A stretch of DNA of 64,000 nt, taken from assembly GCA_030549495.1 (NCBI GenBank), contig JAUIRK010000570.1, positions 1 through 64,000 on the forward strand. The letters are read 5' to 3'. How positions within the stretch are numbered: position 1 is the stretch's first letter; each line of letters begins with the position of its first letter. Shown here piece after piece: positions 45,200 through 57,802 of the stretch. This stretch comes from Nectonema munidae (Eukaryota; Nematomorpha; Nectonematoida; Nectonematidae). The notes beneath the pieces were generated by a model that saw nothing but the letters and a program-made list of their open reading frames with translations, was not told the origin of the DNA and did no database searches. The position numbers and the translations under genes are program-made.

Positions 45200-47795
45200 A
45201 ATAGAAATGACAGAAAGAACAATATTTGTGACAGATTTTTAAAACGATCATAGAAGAAAAGTCAAGGTAGTCGCAAAAACAATTAATATGCTTAGTAGTC
45301 TTTAGGATTAGAGACCTTAGTTGAGGGTGCAATTTAATGACTCATAATGAAGGGAATTACTAGTTCTGGTAAAATACGAGTGATAACTATTATTTAAGGG
45401 AAAAAATAGAGAAGTCAGAAAAATGGAAAAGAACGTTGTAAAAGAAAATAAATGTATAGAGTTGTCTGAAAAATATCCAGCTCAGTATCGAAGGTGAAAA
45501 TAAAATTATGGTACCTAAAATCAATTTATTTAATTTGTTGAGTAAAATTATTTGAAGAACCCCAAATAATATTAGATATTTTAGATGCGGATAAATATGT
45601 GAATAATAGAGGTCCTCCTAACTGAAGGAGGGAGGAAATTTTATATTTGTAGAAAATAAAAAGATTATTAGAAATTCTTGATATGAGAAAGAGGATTTTC
45701 ACGAAAAATAAAAAGTAATTGAATTGATAACCTTCGATGGATTTATCATTAATTCTAACATTAAGATTGGAAACCTTGTCCTAGTAAAATTAAATATTTG
45801 TTTGTAAAATTAAATGAATGTGATTATAATGAGACACTGAAAAATATTAGATAAACAAAGTTAACATTGTTAATATAGATATAGAAGAAGTTAAGGTTAC
45901 ACATCATCAGATAGATAACTGGAGAGCAGAAATAAGGCAAAATTTTCACAATATCATTTATAAATATAATAAATAAAAACCTAATATTGAACCCTGAGGT
46001 AAGATTTGATAAAATGTATTTAGAATTGATACTGTTATAGATAATAAAAATATCTGAGAGAGGTAAGATTTAAGAATCGTTGATATGTGATCTAAAGCCC
46101 ATGGAAATAACTTATATAATAGAAGAGAGGAGATACTGTACAAAAGGTTAGAAAAATAAGGAAAGTAAATAGATGAATGAGAAATATTAGAAGAAATATC
46201 AAGAAAAAATCTAAGAAGGGCTAATTCAGTAGATGTTGGTGAAAGAAACTGTCGTTACTAATCAAGAAATATTTTTCAGGAAACTAATCATCTTGGTAAG
46301 TATGAGTTTCTCAAATATTTGGAAAAACTAGATATAATAGAAATAGGAGATAATCCTTTAAACAAGGTTTTATTAGATTTAAGTATAGGGACTACTTTAG
46401 TATCTTAAAATGTTAGGAAAAGTGAGAAAAAAGGAAGAGTTATAAAGAAATAGAAAACATCTTCAATTATAGGTAAAGATAAGACTAAGATATGATGTCA
46501 ATGTCATCAAAACCACAGGTTTTTATTTTTAATGGAAGAAATTGCACAATTAAATCATCACGAGTGAATGAAGTAGAAAAAAGTTTTTTCATTCAGAGGA
46601 ACAACTCTATCAATATATTTATAACTATCAGCGTCCACATTTGCTTCAGAACTCGAAAAAGTTGAGCAAAATCAGAAGAAGTGAAAGATGAGACTCAGAT
46701 AAATCTATTATTAAACAATTTATTTAAGGTTTTCCAAACTTTATTCTTTTGGCCAGATGTAAGTTTAAGTGAAGTAGGGTTTAGCAAATGAATTTTGTTT
46801 TTATAAAATTTTAGAAAATTTTTATATTTAAGGTTGATATCAAAAGTGTATTTATTCTTCAACTTTTTATATAATTTATCTTTGATAGATTTTAGTTTAC
46901 AAAGTTCAGTTGTGAACCGAGGATGTTTACTACTGAATTATAACTGAAATCACAACTATTTAGACAATTAACAAAACGTAACCTATTAAAATGAGAAAAG
47001 ATTTCTGAATGTAGTGGGAGATAAATTTTGTCCAGAAGAGAAAAAATAAATATTATAATAGAATTATATAATGATTGATATATTGAATTAATGTTAAAGG
47101 TTTTAAAATTGAAGAAAATTAATAAAAATATAATCAATAGGGAACAAGAAGGGCGTGTACCTTAGTAATAGTCGGATAAAAGTAAATTGGAAGAGTAAAG
47201 AAATAAAGTCTAAAATAGAATTGAGGATGAATTAAAAATAAATTCAAATTGAAATCACCGCAAATTAACATATCATTTCTGATCTCCTTTCTACTTAAAA
47301 AATAAGAAAGAAAAGATATGAAGTCAGAAGTATCAGAGGATGGTGGTGATAAAGTGAAGAATACCAACTTTGATGTGAGATAGTAAAAAAGAAAAACATA
47401 ATCACAAATATTGTCGCCAACAGTGGAGATTCAATTATTAACTATAAAGTGATTCTATAATAAATACCAATGCCACCACCTCTTTTTGCCTACAGTAATA
47501 TGAAAAGGAATAAGGGAATATTGAAGTTAGAAAAACTATATATTGAAATTTCTGTCAATATGAGAATATCAAAGATAAACAGATAGACAAAAAAATCAAA
47601 TGAGCAAACTTGGCATTGATGGATGAATATTAAGATGCAGTACCTTAAGGCTATTAGCACTAGAGAATTCTTTGTATAGTTTAATATCAGAATCATCAAT
47701 TGTGCAAGTAGGAAAAATTGAATTCCCCTCAAAAATAGAAGCAAAGAATTCATTATCTAATATATCTTTAGAACTAGGACAATCAAGATTCATTC
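45200..47795 (-). mobile_element. Decayed CR1/Jockey-type LINE, endonuclease plus reverse transcriptase
   Basis: On the minus strand, 47680-47600 reads SLKVLHLNI, the start of an APE-type endonuclease. About 47490-47450 reads RGGGIGIYY and 47280-47240 reads MLICGDFNLNL (catalytic GDFN), with PTITKVHALL after it. The reverse transcriptase follows: FSKYLRNSYLPR near 46310, ALDHISTILKSYLSQIFLL near 46100, LPQGSILGFYLLYLIND near 45980 and a YLSDDV remnant of the YxDD site near 45910. Many stops make it inactive. The 3' boundary is unclear, ending in simple repeats near 45.1-45.2 kb. The clade is inferred from the motif style. Confidence 0.82.
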
Positions 47796-48143
47796 AAATT
47801 TTCATTCATAAGAAAATTTAAAAAGAATATATGAATTATATGAAGTTTTTCTCGATATCTCCAAGCTTGAAGAAAATAAACCATTAACTATAAAATAGTT
47901 TGATATCGCGGTATATTAAATTAAACTCAAAATCAACAAATAATATTTTGAATAGAAATTTTACTTTGAAGATGCATTTCCAATATTTTGCATATATCAA
48001 TTTAAACAGTATTAATCAATTAAGTGATGCGAAAATTCTGTTTATTTTATTTAAACATAAGCATTAACTAAATTTAGATTTCTACCTGATCTTAATTTTT
48101 AAGTTTTTAAAAGGTTTTATAGTGCACTATAAAACATACCTTT

Positions 48144-48333
48144 GGTTAGTTGGTTGGTTGGTTGGAGATACCAAAGCACTTTCAGCCGTAAGGCTATATG
48201 CTCGCATTATGCTTAAGAGAGTGGTTAATCACAGTTTTTGTGAATTTGTTTTTAGAGTTGGGAGCCTTGGGGATCGAACCCCTGACCTTAAACTGTTAAG
48301 CTGAGAGGTACACCCTAACAACCATTGAGACTC
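48144..48333 (-). mobile_element. tRNA-derived SINE, full copy with 12-bp target duplication
   Basis: The minus strand starts with a tRNA-like head. An A-box-like TGGTTGTTAGGG is the complement of 48313-48324. A good B box GGTTCGATCC is the complement of 48271-48280. A body with GCCTTACGGCTGAAAGTGC follows, and the copy ends in repeated CCAA units. AAACATACCTTT flanks it on both sides (48132-48143 and 48334-48345), the duplication expected from LINE-driven insertion. Confidence 0.92.
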
Positions 48334-48451
48334 AAACATACCTTTAAAAACAAAGATAGGAGGATATCATGCACATTGCATTAATAACGTATTTTCACTT
48401 TTTAATATTTTTGTCATATGTTTTATTTTTGGAATTTTGTATATTAGGCGT

Positions 48452-48541
48452 GCTGGTTGGTTGGTTGTAGATATCAAAGCACTTTCAGCCGTAAGGCTAT
48501 ATGCTTGCATTATGCTTAAATGGTTAACCACAATTTTTGTG
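48452..48541 (-). mobile_element. Second SINE copy, 5' truncated
   Basis: It has the same body as the SINE at 48144-48333 (GCCTTACGGCTGAAAGTGC and the CCAACCAACC tail) but no tRNA head. It lies 120 bases away in the same orientation. No flanking duplication was seen. Confidence 0.88.
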
Positions 48542-48599
48542 AATATAAATACTACCTTATATCTATATGTATATTTATTTTATTCAATAATTTTCAGTT

Positions 48600-48720
48600 A
48601 TCTTTTTTTTTTTTTTATAATATATAATAAAAAATAAAAAAAAGGGGGGGGGGCAGCCAGCGACTTTTATTAGCCTTCTGTACCAACTTGTTAGTTAACA
48701 AAATAAATTTATTTATTTCT
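48600..48720 (+). other. Homopolymer tracts and a possible LINE 3' tail
   Basis: A T run, an A-rich run and a G run (about 48643-48653) precede AACAAAATAAATTTATTTAT, which resembles LINE 3' ends with TTTA-type tails. No coding sequence is attached. Confidence 0.3.
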
Positions 48721-49540
48721 TTCTTAGATATCAAATCTGAGATCATTAATTAAATGATCAATATTCAAAGAATTTTTATTATTTTGATAAAAAATAAAAA
48801 GTTAGAATTAGTAGATTTCTAACTGCCATCTAACAAAATTTTCGTAAAATTTTATAACATTTTAATTTAAAATTGGCAAATGTATCTAGGATTAGTTTCA
48901 GAGAATCATTTGAATATCAATAAGTCCATTTTTTATCTTTCTTTTTTTCAATTCGATTTCAGACACATCCCTTTTGTTCTATTTACAGAAATCTTTTTCC
49001 TTTATACATAATAAATAGAAAATAAAAGTGCGCTATATATTTTAAGAATACACTATTTTCATAAAGGTTAATATGCACTTACTCTAACATTTAACTTGCT
49101 GTTTTAACTTGCAAATATTCAGTTGCTATTTCTAATTTTGGATAAGAAAAAAAATTTATAACGTGTCAGAAATGTGGACGTAAACTGATTCATTAAGGGT
49201 ATGTTTATGTGTTCCAGAAAGACCTTTAAAATCATTTACAATGGTTTGAATGTGAAATCAGAAGAAAATAACAATGTAAAGTAAAACTAAAAATTAGCAT
49301 CCTAGATGACGTCGTGCGAAGACTAAATAACCACACACATCCACTGTACAAAATATGAATTGGGCGTTAAGTAAATTTTAAAGATCGGGCAGAAGCAAGA
49401 AGGATACCCCACAGCAAATATTGGAGGACACGCTGGTTAATGTCTCTTAAACAGGTGCGATAAATTTACCAAAAGATTGACAACCTTCGCAGAACCACTC
49501 ACTCACAAAAGCAAAATGATGCATCTTAACTGCTCAACCC
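48721..49540. other. AT-rich spacer
   Basis: No gene recognised. Less AT-rich from about 49300 onward, where decayed transposon coding may begin. Confidence 0.4.
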
Positions 49541-49559
49541 TAACGACAGAGCAGCTGTT

Positions 49560-49860
49560 CCTTACATAACTTTTCTTTACTATGAAAGTTTGAATGGTGA
49601 ACAATTAAAACTTTATGAAAATGATATTGGTGGCATTGCAAGTTTATTGGTATTAGCTACAAACCAATCCGTTCACATGTTGGCTAATTCTGAAAAGTGA
49701 TTTGTTAATGGTAGCTTTAAAGTTTGGCGTGAAATATTTTTCAACTGCACAGGATCCATGCAAAGGTATACCAACGTTTTATACCCTGCGTGTACAAGCT
49801 ACTCCTCGATAAAATACAACATACCTACTTATGTTTCTTTCACTAGATATCAAGTATGCT
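49560..49860 (+). mobile_element. MULE transposase scrap
   Basis: The plus-strand reading LLVLATNQSVHMLANSEK, stop, then FVNGSFKVWREIFFN resembles the WFxDGTFK...FFQ core of MULE transposases, with the catalytic Asp replaced by Asn (NGSF). Later sequence (NVLYPACTSYSSIKYNIPTY) fits the P.VYALL..K segment loosely. It is short and decayed, and distinct from the MULE at 21-24 kb. Confidence 0.5.
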
Positions 49861-51076
49861 GCATGCTATAGAAACCCACCAACAGCAATGCTTTTTGATT
49901 TCGAAGCTGTTGCAAATAAAGCATTTTCTTCGGTTTTTTCGTGGGACAGATAACAGTGGTTGTTTTTTTATTTCTTCTTGAATATTTTTAAACACAATCA
50001 ACACTTTAGTCTTCAAGAAAGTTACAGCAACAACAATGAATTTTCTCTACATTAACTAAAAATTGCATCTGTATTATTTCTGTCTCCCAATGACTTTGCA
50101 ATCTTCGAATAACTAAGCAACCGGATTAAAAATAGGTATATTAGATTACATAGATGAATAATAGATTGGGCGATATGAACGAAATGCCCCAGAGACATTT
50201 TTGTTAGCAAATAAGTTGTGGAATATGTACTGTATAACAGAACAAAAAATGTCACGTACCCAGAATCATAGGATAGTACCGCCTACTTCAATACTTGTAT
50301 ACCGGATGGCATCCAACATTTTGGAATTTCTTTGACACATTTAAGAAAGAGTAATCAGGAAATCGGAAAGGAGGTCATCCATCTCCACGACAAAAGGGTA
50401 AATATGTTGATTGCAATGTTAGAATTTTAACCAATGTGTCTTCTTCTTTTCTGATTACACCTTGTCAGTAAGTTGGGTGTCGGTGGCCTTGAAGCCCTAT
50501 CTCCACCTTCCTCGATTTTGTGTGTCCATTTCAATGAGTTCCAATTTATCGTATCACTCTTTCAGGCCATCAGATTTTTAAACACAGTGAGAGTGTACGA
50601 TTAATCAAATCGAGAACATGTGAAATTATGTTAATTTTTAGATTTGTTATTGTTTTATTAATAGAATGATCAATTATTATCAGAATGCTTTTTTCTTCCA
50701 TTAAGGTGATGCACTTTCTGCCATCCCGATGAAAATAACATACCGTATCTTAACCTTTTGATTAATAACAATCAGTACCAATTTTGAGCAATGTTCCATT
50801 TTCGAACCCCAAAAACTCCAGAAAGCCATGGTGCTTTCTGTCATTTTCAGTGTTTAAGAATCGAAAGTTGGTTGGAGGTGGGTCAAAAGTGTTATTCTCT
50901 CTAGAATTATGAGGCTGAAAGGTGCTTTAACAAAAAAAGTTTTTTACTACCTAAATTGATCGCAGAAACTTTTCTTTCTCATAATTTTGGCTAAGCTAAC
51001 AAAAGAATTAAGGCGGTTTAAATCCTAATAATTCGGTGTAAAAACTGCTAAAAATTTTAAAGGGGAGGAAGGGGTT
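49861..51076. other. Spacer without recognised genes
   Basis: No coding family recognised. Ends at the TTAA preceding the piggyBac-type element. Confidence 0.4.
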
Positions 51077-51189
51077 TTAACCCTATTAGTGCTGGGCAAA
51101 ATTTGTCCGCTCAAGTGCTGGGGGGCGTAAAGTGCCCCCCTATTTTTCTCAGATATTAATAAGTTTTTATAAATATTTTTAATGTTACA

Positions 51190-52015
51190 TATATATATCA
51201 ACTATGCTGAATTCAGTGGTGATGTCCATTTTTTATCAAAATCAATCAAACCTGTCAAAAATTGATTTATATTTGACAGCTAATCTCAAAAAGGAACTTT
51301 TTATTTAAATAATTATATAAAGTTTTTTACACATGCATACCCATGTTCAAATATGCTGAATTCAGTGGTGATATTCATTTTTTATGAAAATCAATCAAAT
51401 CGGTCAAAAAATTGATCTAAATGTGACAGCTGATCTCTGTTAAAAAATTGATCTAAATGTGACAGCTCATCTCAAAAAGGAACTTTTTATCTAAATAATT
51501 ATATAAAGTTTTTTACACATGTATTCCCATTTTCAAATATGCTAAATTCAGTGGTGATATTCATTTTTTATGAAAATCAATCAATCCTGTCAAAAAATTG
51601 ATCTAATTGTAACAGCTCATCTCAAAAAGAAACTTTTTATCTAAATAATTAAATAAAGTTTTTTACACATGTATACCCATTTTCAAATATTCTGAATTCA
51701 GTGGTGTTATTTATTTTTTATGAAAATCAATAAAACGGTCAAAAAATTGATCTAAATGTGACAGCTCATCTCAAAAAGAAGCTTTTTATCTAAATAATTA
51801 TATAATGTTTTTTACACATATATACCCATTTTCAATCATGCTGAATTCAGTGATGATATTCATTTTTTATGAAAATCATTCAAACCTGTCAAAAAAGTGA
51901 TTTACATATGACAGCTCATCTCAAAAAAGAAACTTTTAATCTAAATAATTATATAATGTTTTTTACACATATATACCCATTTTTAAGCATGCGTATTTCA
52001 GTGGTGATATTCTCT
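51190..52015 (-). repeat. Array-1 tandem repeats inside the piggyBac-type element
   Basis: Five to six units of about 150-165 bases with GCTGAATTCAGTGGTGAT, GAAAATCAATCAAA, TGACAGCTCATCTCAAAA and TTTTTTACACAT. They are the reverse complement of the 15385-16260 array. Confidence 0.9.
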
Positions 52016-53109
52016 CTGGTAATTATTTTCTTAATTTATTTAATAAACCAACTTTAGGTGTTTAATTCACTCAAAATATTTCATTCTACAGTAACTTATG
52101 TAACTCGATAGGACCTCCATTTTTTGGCTACAAATTCGTTATAGGCTCGTAGTCTCTACGTCATATTATAATTTACAGTATGTAATTTTGCTATTCATTC
52201 TATGATCTTTTCTTGGTAGCTCTTTTTTCATTAGAAATTTTTATTCTTCAATATGTGTTCAAAAATTTTTTTATAACGATAAAATTACTTTTTTCCTCTC
52301 TCAAAGCATTCTGATTAAAGAATCTTCTTGATGATCTTAGTCTTTTTTTTATCAGTATCGTGTATTTTATCATCAGGCCTGAATATTTATCAACCAATCT
52401 CAGTTCAAAGGTTTTTTTCTGATGAATCATTCGTGATGTTCATTTTTCAATTACAAAAAGTTGTTCAAGTTCTTCATCTAAAAGATTCTCTTTGACGCAA
52501 AACAAAAAAGATGGACAAATTCAATTTAAATTAAAAAATATCTTGATAGTGACTAAATTCTCACATATTGGCATCTGTGCCATTTTTGATAATTCTCACC
52601 TATTCTAAATTTTCAGATTTCCCACTCATCTTAGCTAAATGTTAATTGTAATCCTAGATGATAAGCTAGGATTTAAATATTTTTCATTTGTAAAAGAGGA
52701 ACTTCTTTTTCACATTCAAAATCTTTTTTCAAGCATCTAATATTATATAATTAAACCACTTCCTAGTTCATTAGAACGTGGTAGATCTTCCATTTACTCA
52801 AGATACATATTTTTTTTTATTTATTTGTTTTGATCACATGTTCTCTTTTCAATTAATTTTCAACTTGGTTCCTTCTCTAATACAAATTTTCAAAGATTTT
52901 ATAATGCGTTTTGTTTTTTTTTTAAAAAATATTTCATACTCAAGATGATTGTAGAAAGTATTATAAGCCAAAATATACAAAAAAAAAGTATATTTTTACT
53001 ATATACCTAATATGCAGCCATTTTTTTTTAATTTTTTTACAGAACTGATTTTCAGGCATACATTACTAATTCAATTGCCACTTAGAGATATATTTTAACC
53101 GTATTATTC

Positions 53110-54360
53110 AAAATCCAGTACAGAAATAAAATAAGCATAGTCGATTTGTCATAAAAACAGATATTTTATTTAAATTTCAAAAATATTTCTGTAGACATTA
53201 GACGTAAATCGAACATTTGATTGACACTTTCAGAAACCTCTAAATGCAAAAAATGATTTCATTATCATGGTCAAATTGGTATAAAATATATATTTCATGT
53301 AAAATTAGAGAGAATATTTTGGGATATAGTTTTCAGGCATAAACCGCAAATTTGATTGACACTAGCAGTAAAATCTCTAAATGCGAAAACTGTGTTCAGA
53401 AATTAAATCATCATGATCTATTTGCTATAAAAGCATATATTTCATGTAAAATTTGAATCAATATTTTTGGAAACAAATTTTAGAACTAAACGCACATTTG
53501 ATTGATACTTATAGGTATTTTCAAATTTAAACTGCAAAAATTGAGTCTATAAATTAAACTAGCATGGTTGATTTGGTATAAAAACATATATTTAATTGTA
53601 AAATTTGAATGAATGTTTTTGGAGACAATTTTTAGAAGTAAACCGCAAATTTGATTAACACTTATAAGTATTTTCACATCCTAAATATAAAAAATGAGTT
53701 CAGAAATGAAAAAGTATGATTGATTTGGTATAAAAACATATATTTCATCTAAAATTGAGAGAATATTTATGGAGATAGCTTTTAGAAGTAAACCGCAAAT
53801 TTGATTGACATTGACAGAATTTTAAAACCTCTAAATGTGAAAAATGAGTTCAGAAATGAAAACAACATGATCGATTTGGTATAAAACATATATTGTATGT
53901 AAAATGTGAAGGAATGTTTTTGGAGAGAATTTTTAGAAGTAAACCGCAAATTTGATTAACACTATAGGTATTTTCACATCCTAAATGTAAAAAATGAGTT
54001 CAGAAATGAAAACAGAAAATTGATTTGGTATAAAAATATATATTTCATGTAAAATTGAGAGAATATTTTTGGAGATAGCTTTTAGATGTAAACCGCAAAT
54101 TTGATTGACATTGACAGATATTTTAAAACCTCTAAATGTGAAAAATGAGTTCAGAAATGAAAACAACATGATCGATTTAGTATAAAACATATATTTTATG
54201 TTAAATGTGAAGGAATGTTTTTGGAAAAATTTTTTAGAAGTAAACCGCAAATTTGATTAATACTTATAGGTATTTTCAAATCCTAAATGTAAAAAATGAG
54301 TCCAGAAATGAAAACAGCATGACCGATTTAGTATAAAAACATATATTTTATGTAAAATTT
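53110..54360 (+). repeat. Array-2 tandem repeats inside the piggyBac-type element
   Basis: About eight units of 140-150 bases with AAACCGCAAATTTGATT, AAAAATGAGTTCAGAAATGA, GATTTGGTATAAAACATATA and GGAATGTTTTTGGAGA. Neighbouring pairs alternate slightly in sequence (53700-53940 against 54000-54240), hinting at a two-unit repeat period. Confidence 0.9.
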
Positions 54361-54829
54361 GAAGGTATATTTTATTAGATATATTTTTGATCAATCAAAA
54401 TTTTGATTGACATTTTTTAAAAAGTAGCCATGATTATTGAAAAAATTAAATATATAAAGTGTTATGCGTTCCAAACTGTATATAATTATAAATTTTCAGG
54501 ATATTATATAATATAGATCCTAAGTTATAAGGTTAAGTACAGATAATGTCAAAATTTTGCTGAAAAAATTTAATTTTTGATTTTGATTGACAGTTTTGGA
54601 CATGAAAGGGTCATTCAACTACCATGAAAATGGTTTCAAAAGATGCAGCTAGCGATTTTAGGAAAAGTCACAAAATTTGAAGGGATAAGATTCAGCCAAT
54701 TTTCTACAATTAATTTTTTAGTGAAGGGGGGGGCGTTTTACGCCCCCAGCACTAATAGGGTTAAGATGAAGTGAGATGTTTCATGTGGGCTAATTTCAAA
54801 GATATATTCTCTCGGGTGATTTTTATTAG

Positions 54830-54934
54830 GGGATTTTTTTGAAAGCGATTTTTTCCTAAAACCTTCTTCGAATACTATCCGATGGAATACAACTCAACTA
54901 TGACAAATAAATACTTAAACAACAATGAGCATTG
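54830..54934 (-). repeat. Dispersed repeat, copy 2
   Basis: Reverse complement of 44024-44122, sharing the AGTTGAGTTGTATTC and AAGTATTTATTTGTCAT blocks. It lies just outside the piggyBac-type element. Confidence 0.75.
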
Positions 54935-55789
54935 TTTCGCTGACTTAATTTCTTGTTTGATCGAGGGCTGCTCTAAAATTAAGATCTTGGAAAACCTTAT
55001 TTGTGTATAATTTATATATTGAACTATTTGGAAAGATTGAAGACAAGAAGAGAGCACATAGATATCCACTTCAGATTCTTCATACAGTAGGACTGATAAA
55101 CATCCACTTTTCAATATAGCCTTCTACTGCAATGAATTTAAGTTAGTTGACATCTTCCGGCTTAGAATTCCTCCCAAAAAGTTGCTCATCGAAAAATTTT
55201 AAATTCCTGATCTCCAATGACCTTTTTAGTTTTCGCTGTTCATTAAAAAAGAGTCAGTATGTCTTCAGGCAGTGGCGTACTTGGATATTTTTATATGGAG
55301 GGAAATTTTTTTCAAGACAATAGTAATAATTTTAATCAATGTTTTGATTACTGTTTACCTGTCTTATATACAGAAATTAAAATATACTTCATAAGGACTA
55401 AATTTAGAAAATGTATCAATCAATTTTCTATGCTTTTATATAAACTAAGTCAATATTTCTTTTTTGGACAATATAACAAGCTAATTTTCTCTTATTACTA
55501 CACTATGATTTAGTTTACCAAATAAAAATTAAAAGTGGCTCTTTGAAAATATACATTAAAAAATGTATCTCTAATTAAAAAGCAAATCTTTTATTATGTG
55601 TAAAAAAGAAATTAATAAATGAATCTAGCTTTGAAAATGGATTGTATAGAGAAATAGTACTTGTAATCTTAGAAGGACGGAGTTAAAAGATGGAGCCATT
55701 TTTTGACAAGTAAAATATTCAAACTTAAAAAAATAAATATGCTATTTAAATACTAAAAACTAATAAAAAAATTACCGCCATCTACATTG
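54935..55789. other. Spacer
   Basis: No gene. CAGTGGCGTACTTGG at about 55270 matches a hAT left end, but no partner was found. Confidence 0.4.
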
Positions 55790-55797
55790 TTCATGGG

Positions 55798-56066
55798 CAG
55801 AGCTCGCACAACCTAATTTTGGGGCACAAGCCCCCAGCTAATTTTCAAGCTCCCCTAAAAAATTTTTCATTACGCTAAAAAAATATGTCAAACATCTAGC
55901 ATTCATGATAATTTCTTTCATGAAAATGTAATCTGTATAGATATTGCTTGACAAATACATCATATGTATTCTTTTCGCCTTGAAATAGATTAATCTGATA
56001 GTTCAAAAATTAGGGCTCCAATGAAGCCCCCCCCCCCTTTAAAATTTTTGCTTAGCGTGGGCACTG
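55798..56066. mobile_element. Small hAT MITE, 269 bp
   Basis: The ends CAGAGCTCGCAC and GCGTGGGCACTG are imperfect inverted repeats, with GC-rich CCCCCAGC and AGCCCCCCC tracts inside. An exact 8-base duplication TTCATGGG flanks it (55790-55797 and 56067-56074). No coding sequence. Confidence 0.88.
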
Positions 56067-56074
56067 TTCATGGG

Positions 56075-56480
56075 TGATTTTTCAAGAATCAAAATATAAT
56101 AAATAACACATGAACTCAGTTTGTGAATTTATTTTCTGTTTTTAATTTTTTATGAAGAGCATGAAAGGTTATTCCTATCAGATTTTGTGCACTTTATGGT
56201 GTGAACTGCACTAAGTGGACCTAATTTCATTCAATCAGCTTTTATCCTTACTTTTAAATAAGATTCAGATGGAGAAAATGCCACCTAGTAGCGGGAATGG
56301 TAAATTAAAAATATATTTGAATAAAATAAATTACTTTTGTTTACTATTCATTAATATACTCCGATGTTTTTTGCACTAATATTTCTTTACTTGAAAAGTA
56401 GCACGACAATATTGCTGATAGTCAAACTTTAAACTAGAATAAAACTAATCTGGTTTGATAGCTTATTATTGTTTTGATTG
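56075..56480. other. Spacer
   Basis: AT-rich, with no gene or repeat recognised. Confidence 0.4.
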
Positions 56481-56859
56481 CATTATTAGACATATGGTTA
56501 TGCCATTTCTTCAGAAAACATTGATAAAGCAATTGTTCTGCCGATTTTCAGCGTAAACATCTGAGAAGCAATATTCCGGTTTATGAGACAAAGGGAAGAG
56601 TTAAAAAATGTCTTCTCATTGCTAGAAAAAAATTTTGTTTAAAATTTTCAACATGTGAATGCTTTCCACTACTTAAAACAAATTAATTCTGCGCTCAAAA
56701 ATAATGCAATATAGCGAGATTTTAACCACGTTTAGGAAAACAAGGCCAGTGAATACTGTATTGTGGCTGAAAGCACACCATTTGTTTATGGAAACTTTTT
56801 ATTCCATCCACTCCATCTTTCGATCCCTCCTTAGAAATTAGTTCAGATGTTTTTCGCTA

Positions 56860-57800
56860 AGTGAGGTGAAGGCATGAGTTCAAAAAACAGCGATGAAGAA
56901 ATTAATAACAAAAAGAGATATTCCCGTAAATCACAAGATTGAACAGAATTTTTGGGTAAGCAGAAATGCTCAGGGCAGAAGATCTACAATAAACCAAAAT
57001 AATGCCAAAAATGTGAAAGATGCAATAAAATACTTTAGTCTTTTCTTCACCAATAATATGGTTAGCAGATTTATCAATTCAACAGATACAGGTAATATTC
57101 AACTTCATTTCTACATTCAATCGAGATCTGCTGGCTTTATTTCCTTGTCTTTTATATATCAGCAATTAAAGACAAACAGATTGACGTCAAATATCTTTTA
57201 AGAAAAATATGCAAATCCATTTTTGAAACATGCAGTAAGTAGAGATTCAAAGAAAGAAAGAGATCATTGTTAGCTTGGTAGCGGTAAGATGCATTGAGAA
57301 CAAATTTCTGGAAAATTGTCATCAATATTAGCCTTATTTCAAAAATTGATACATTTGGATAAAAAAACAGTCGTAAAAAATCTTAGACTATGCTTCGAAA
57401 TTTTAGCGGTTATATATAATGCATTGAAATGATGGTCAATAAAGATTTTTAAAAAAATTTTCCTACATTGCTGCTAATAACAGTTGGGTAATTATGAAAG
57501 CTAATCGAAGGGCCTACCCATCTATTTAATAATGGGAAGGAATAGCTTATAAAGCATTTAGCTTGGCTCTAGCTGAGAGGTCTATGAAAATCAGAAGCGA
57601 GATTCCTTTACTCCCATATCTACTCGAAATCTGCGTTCTTTTTGCTGTTTCACAAAAACTAGTGAACCAACTGCAACACCCACCGTTAGAGGTTACTATT
57701 CTTCGACCAATCGTAAGCGTGTGGCAAATTTATTTGCAAGGATCGCCTTTGAAGCCAAGACTAAAAGGATTATATATTAAAACAAGACCTTTTTGTTGTT
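56860..57800 (+). mobile_element. Possible decayed transposase (piggyBac-like)
   Basis: The frame at 56893-57201 includes NAKNVKDAIKYFSLFFTNNM followed by VSRFINSTD, which recalls the DxFxLFFTxxxxxxIxxxTN segment near the start of piggyBac transposases. 57554-57802 (AFSLALAERSMKIRS) could be the C-terminal portion. The catalytic core between them is not visible. Weakly supported; other transposon families are possible. Confidence 0.35.
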
Positions 57801-57802
57801 AA

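Larger units (their letters stand above)
51081..54760 (+). mobile_element. Non-autonomous piggyBac-type element with intact ends
   Basis: The left end CCCTATTAGTGCTGGG is preceded by TTAA (51077-51080). The right end CCCAGCACTAATAGGG is followed by TTAA (54761-54764). The 16-base ends are perfect inverted repeats, and the TTAA duplication with CCC-starting ends is diagnostic of the piggyBac superfamily. The 3680-base interior has no transposase. It consists of array-1 units (51190-52015), an AT-rich middle, and array-2 units (53110-54360). It would need an enzyme in trans. Related pieces occur at 13064-17363, 60420-61279 and 63190-63305. Confidence 0.93.

Noticed and set aside
48252-48335. 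Functional tRNA gene
   Set aside because: The A box is weak, the acceptor and anticodon arms do not pair convincingly, and the sequence is the head of a SINE with target duplications.
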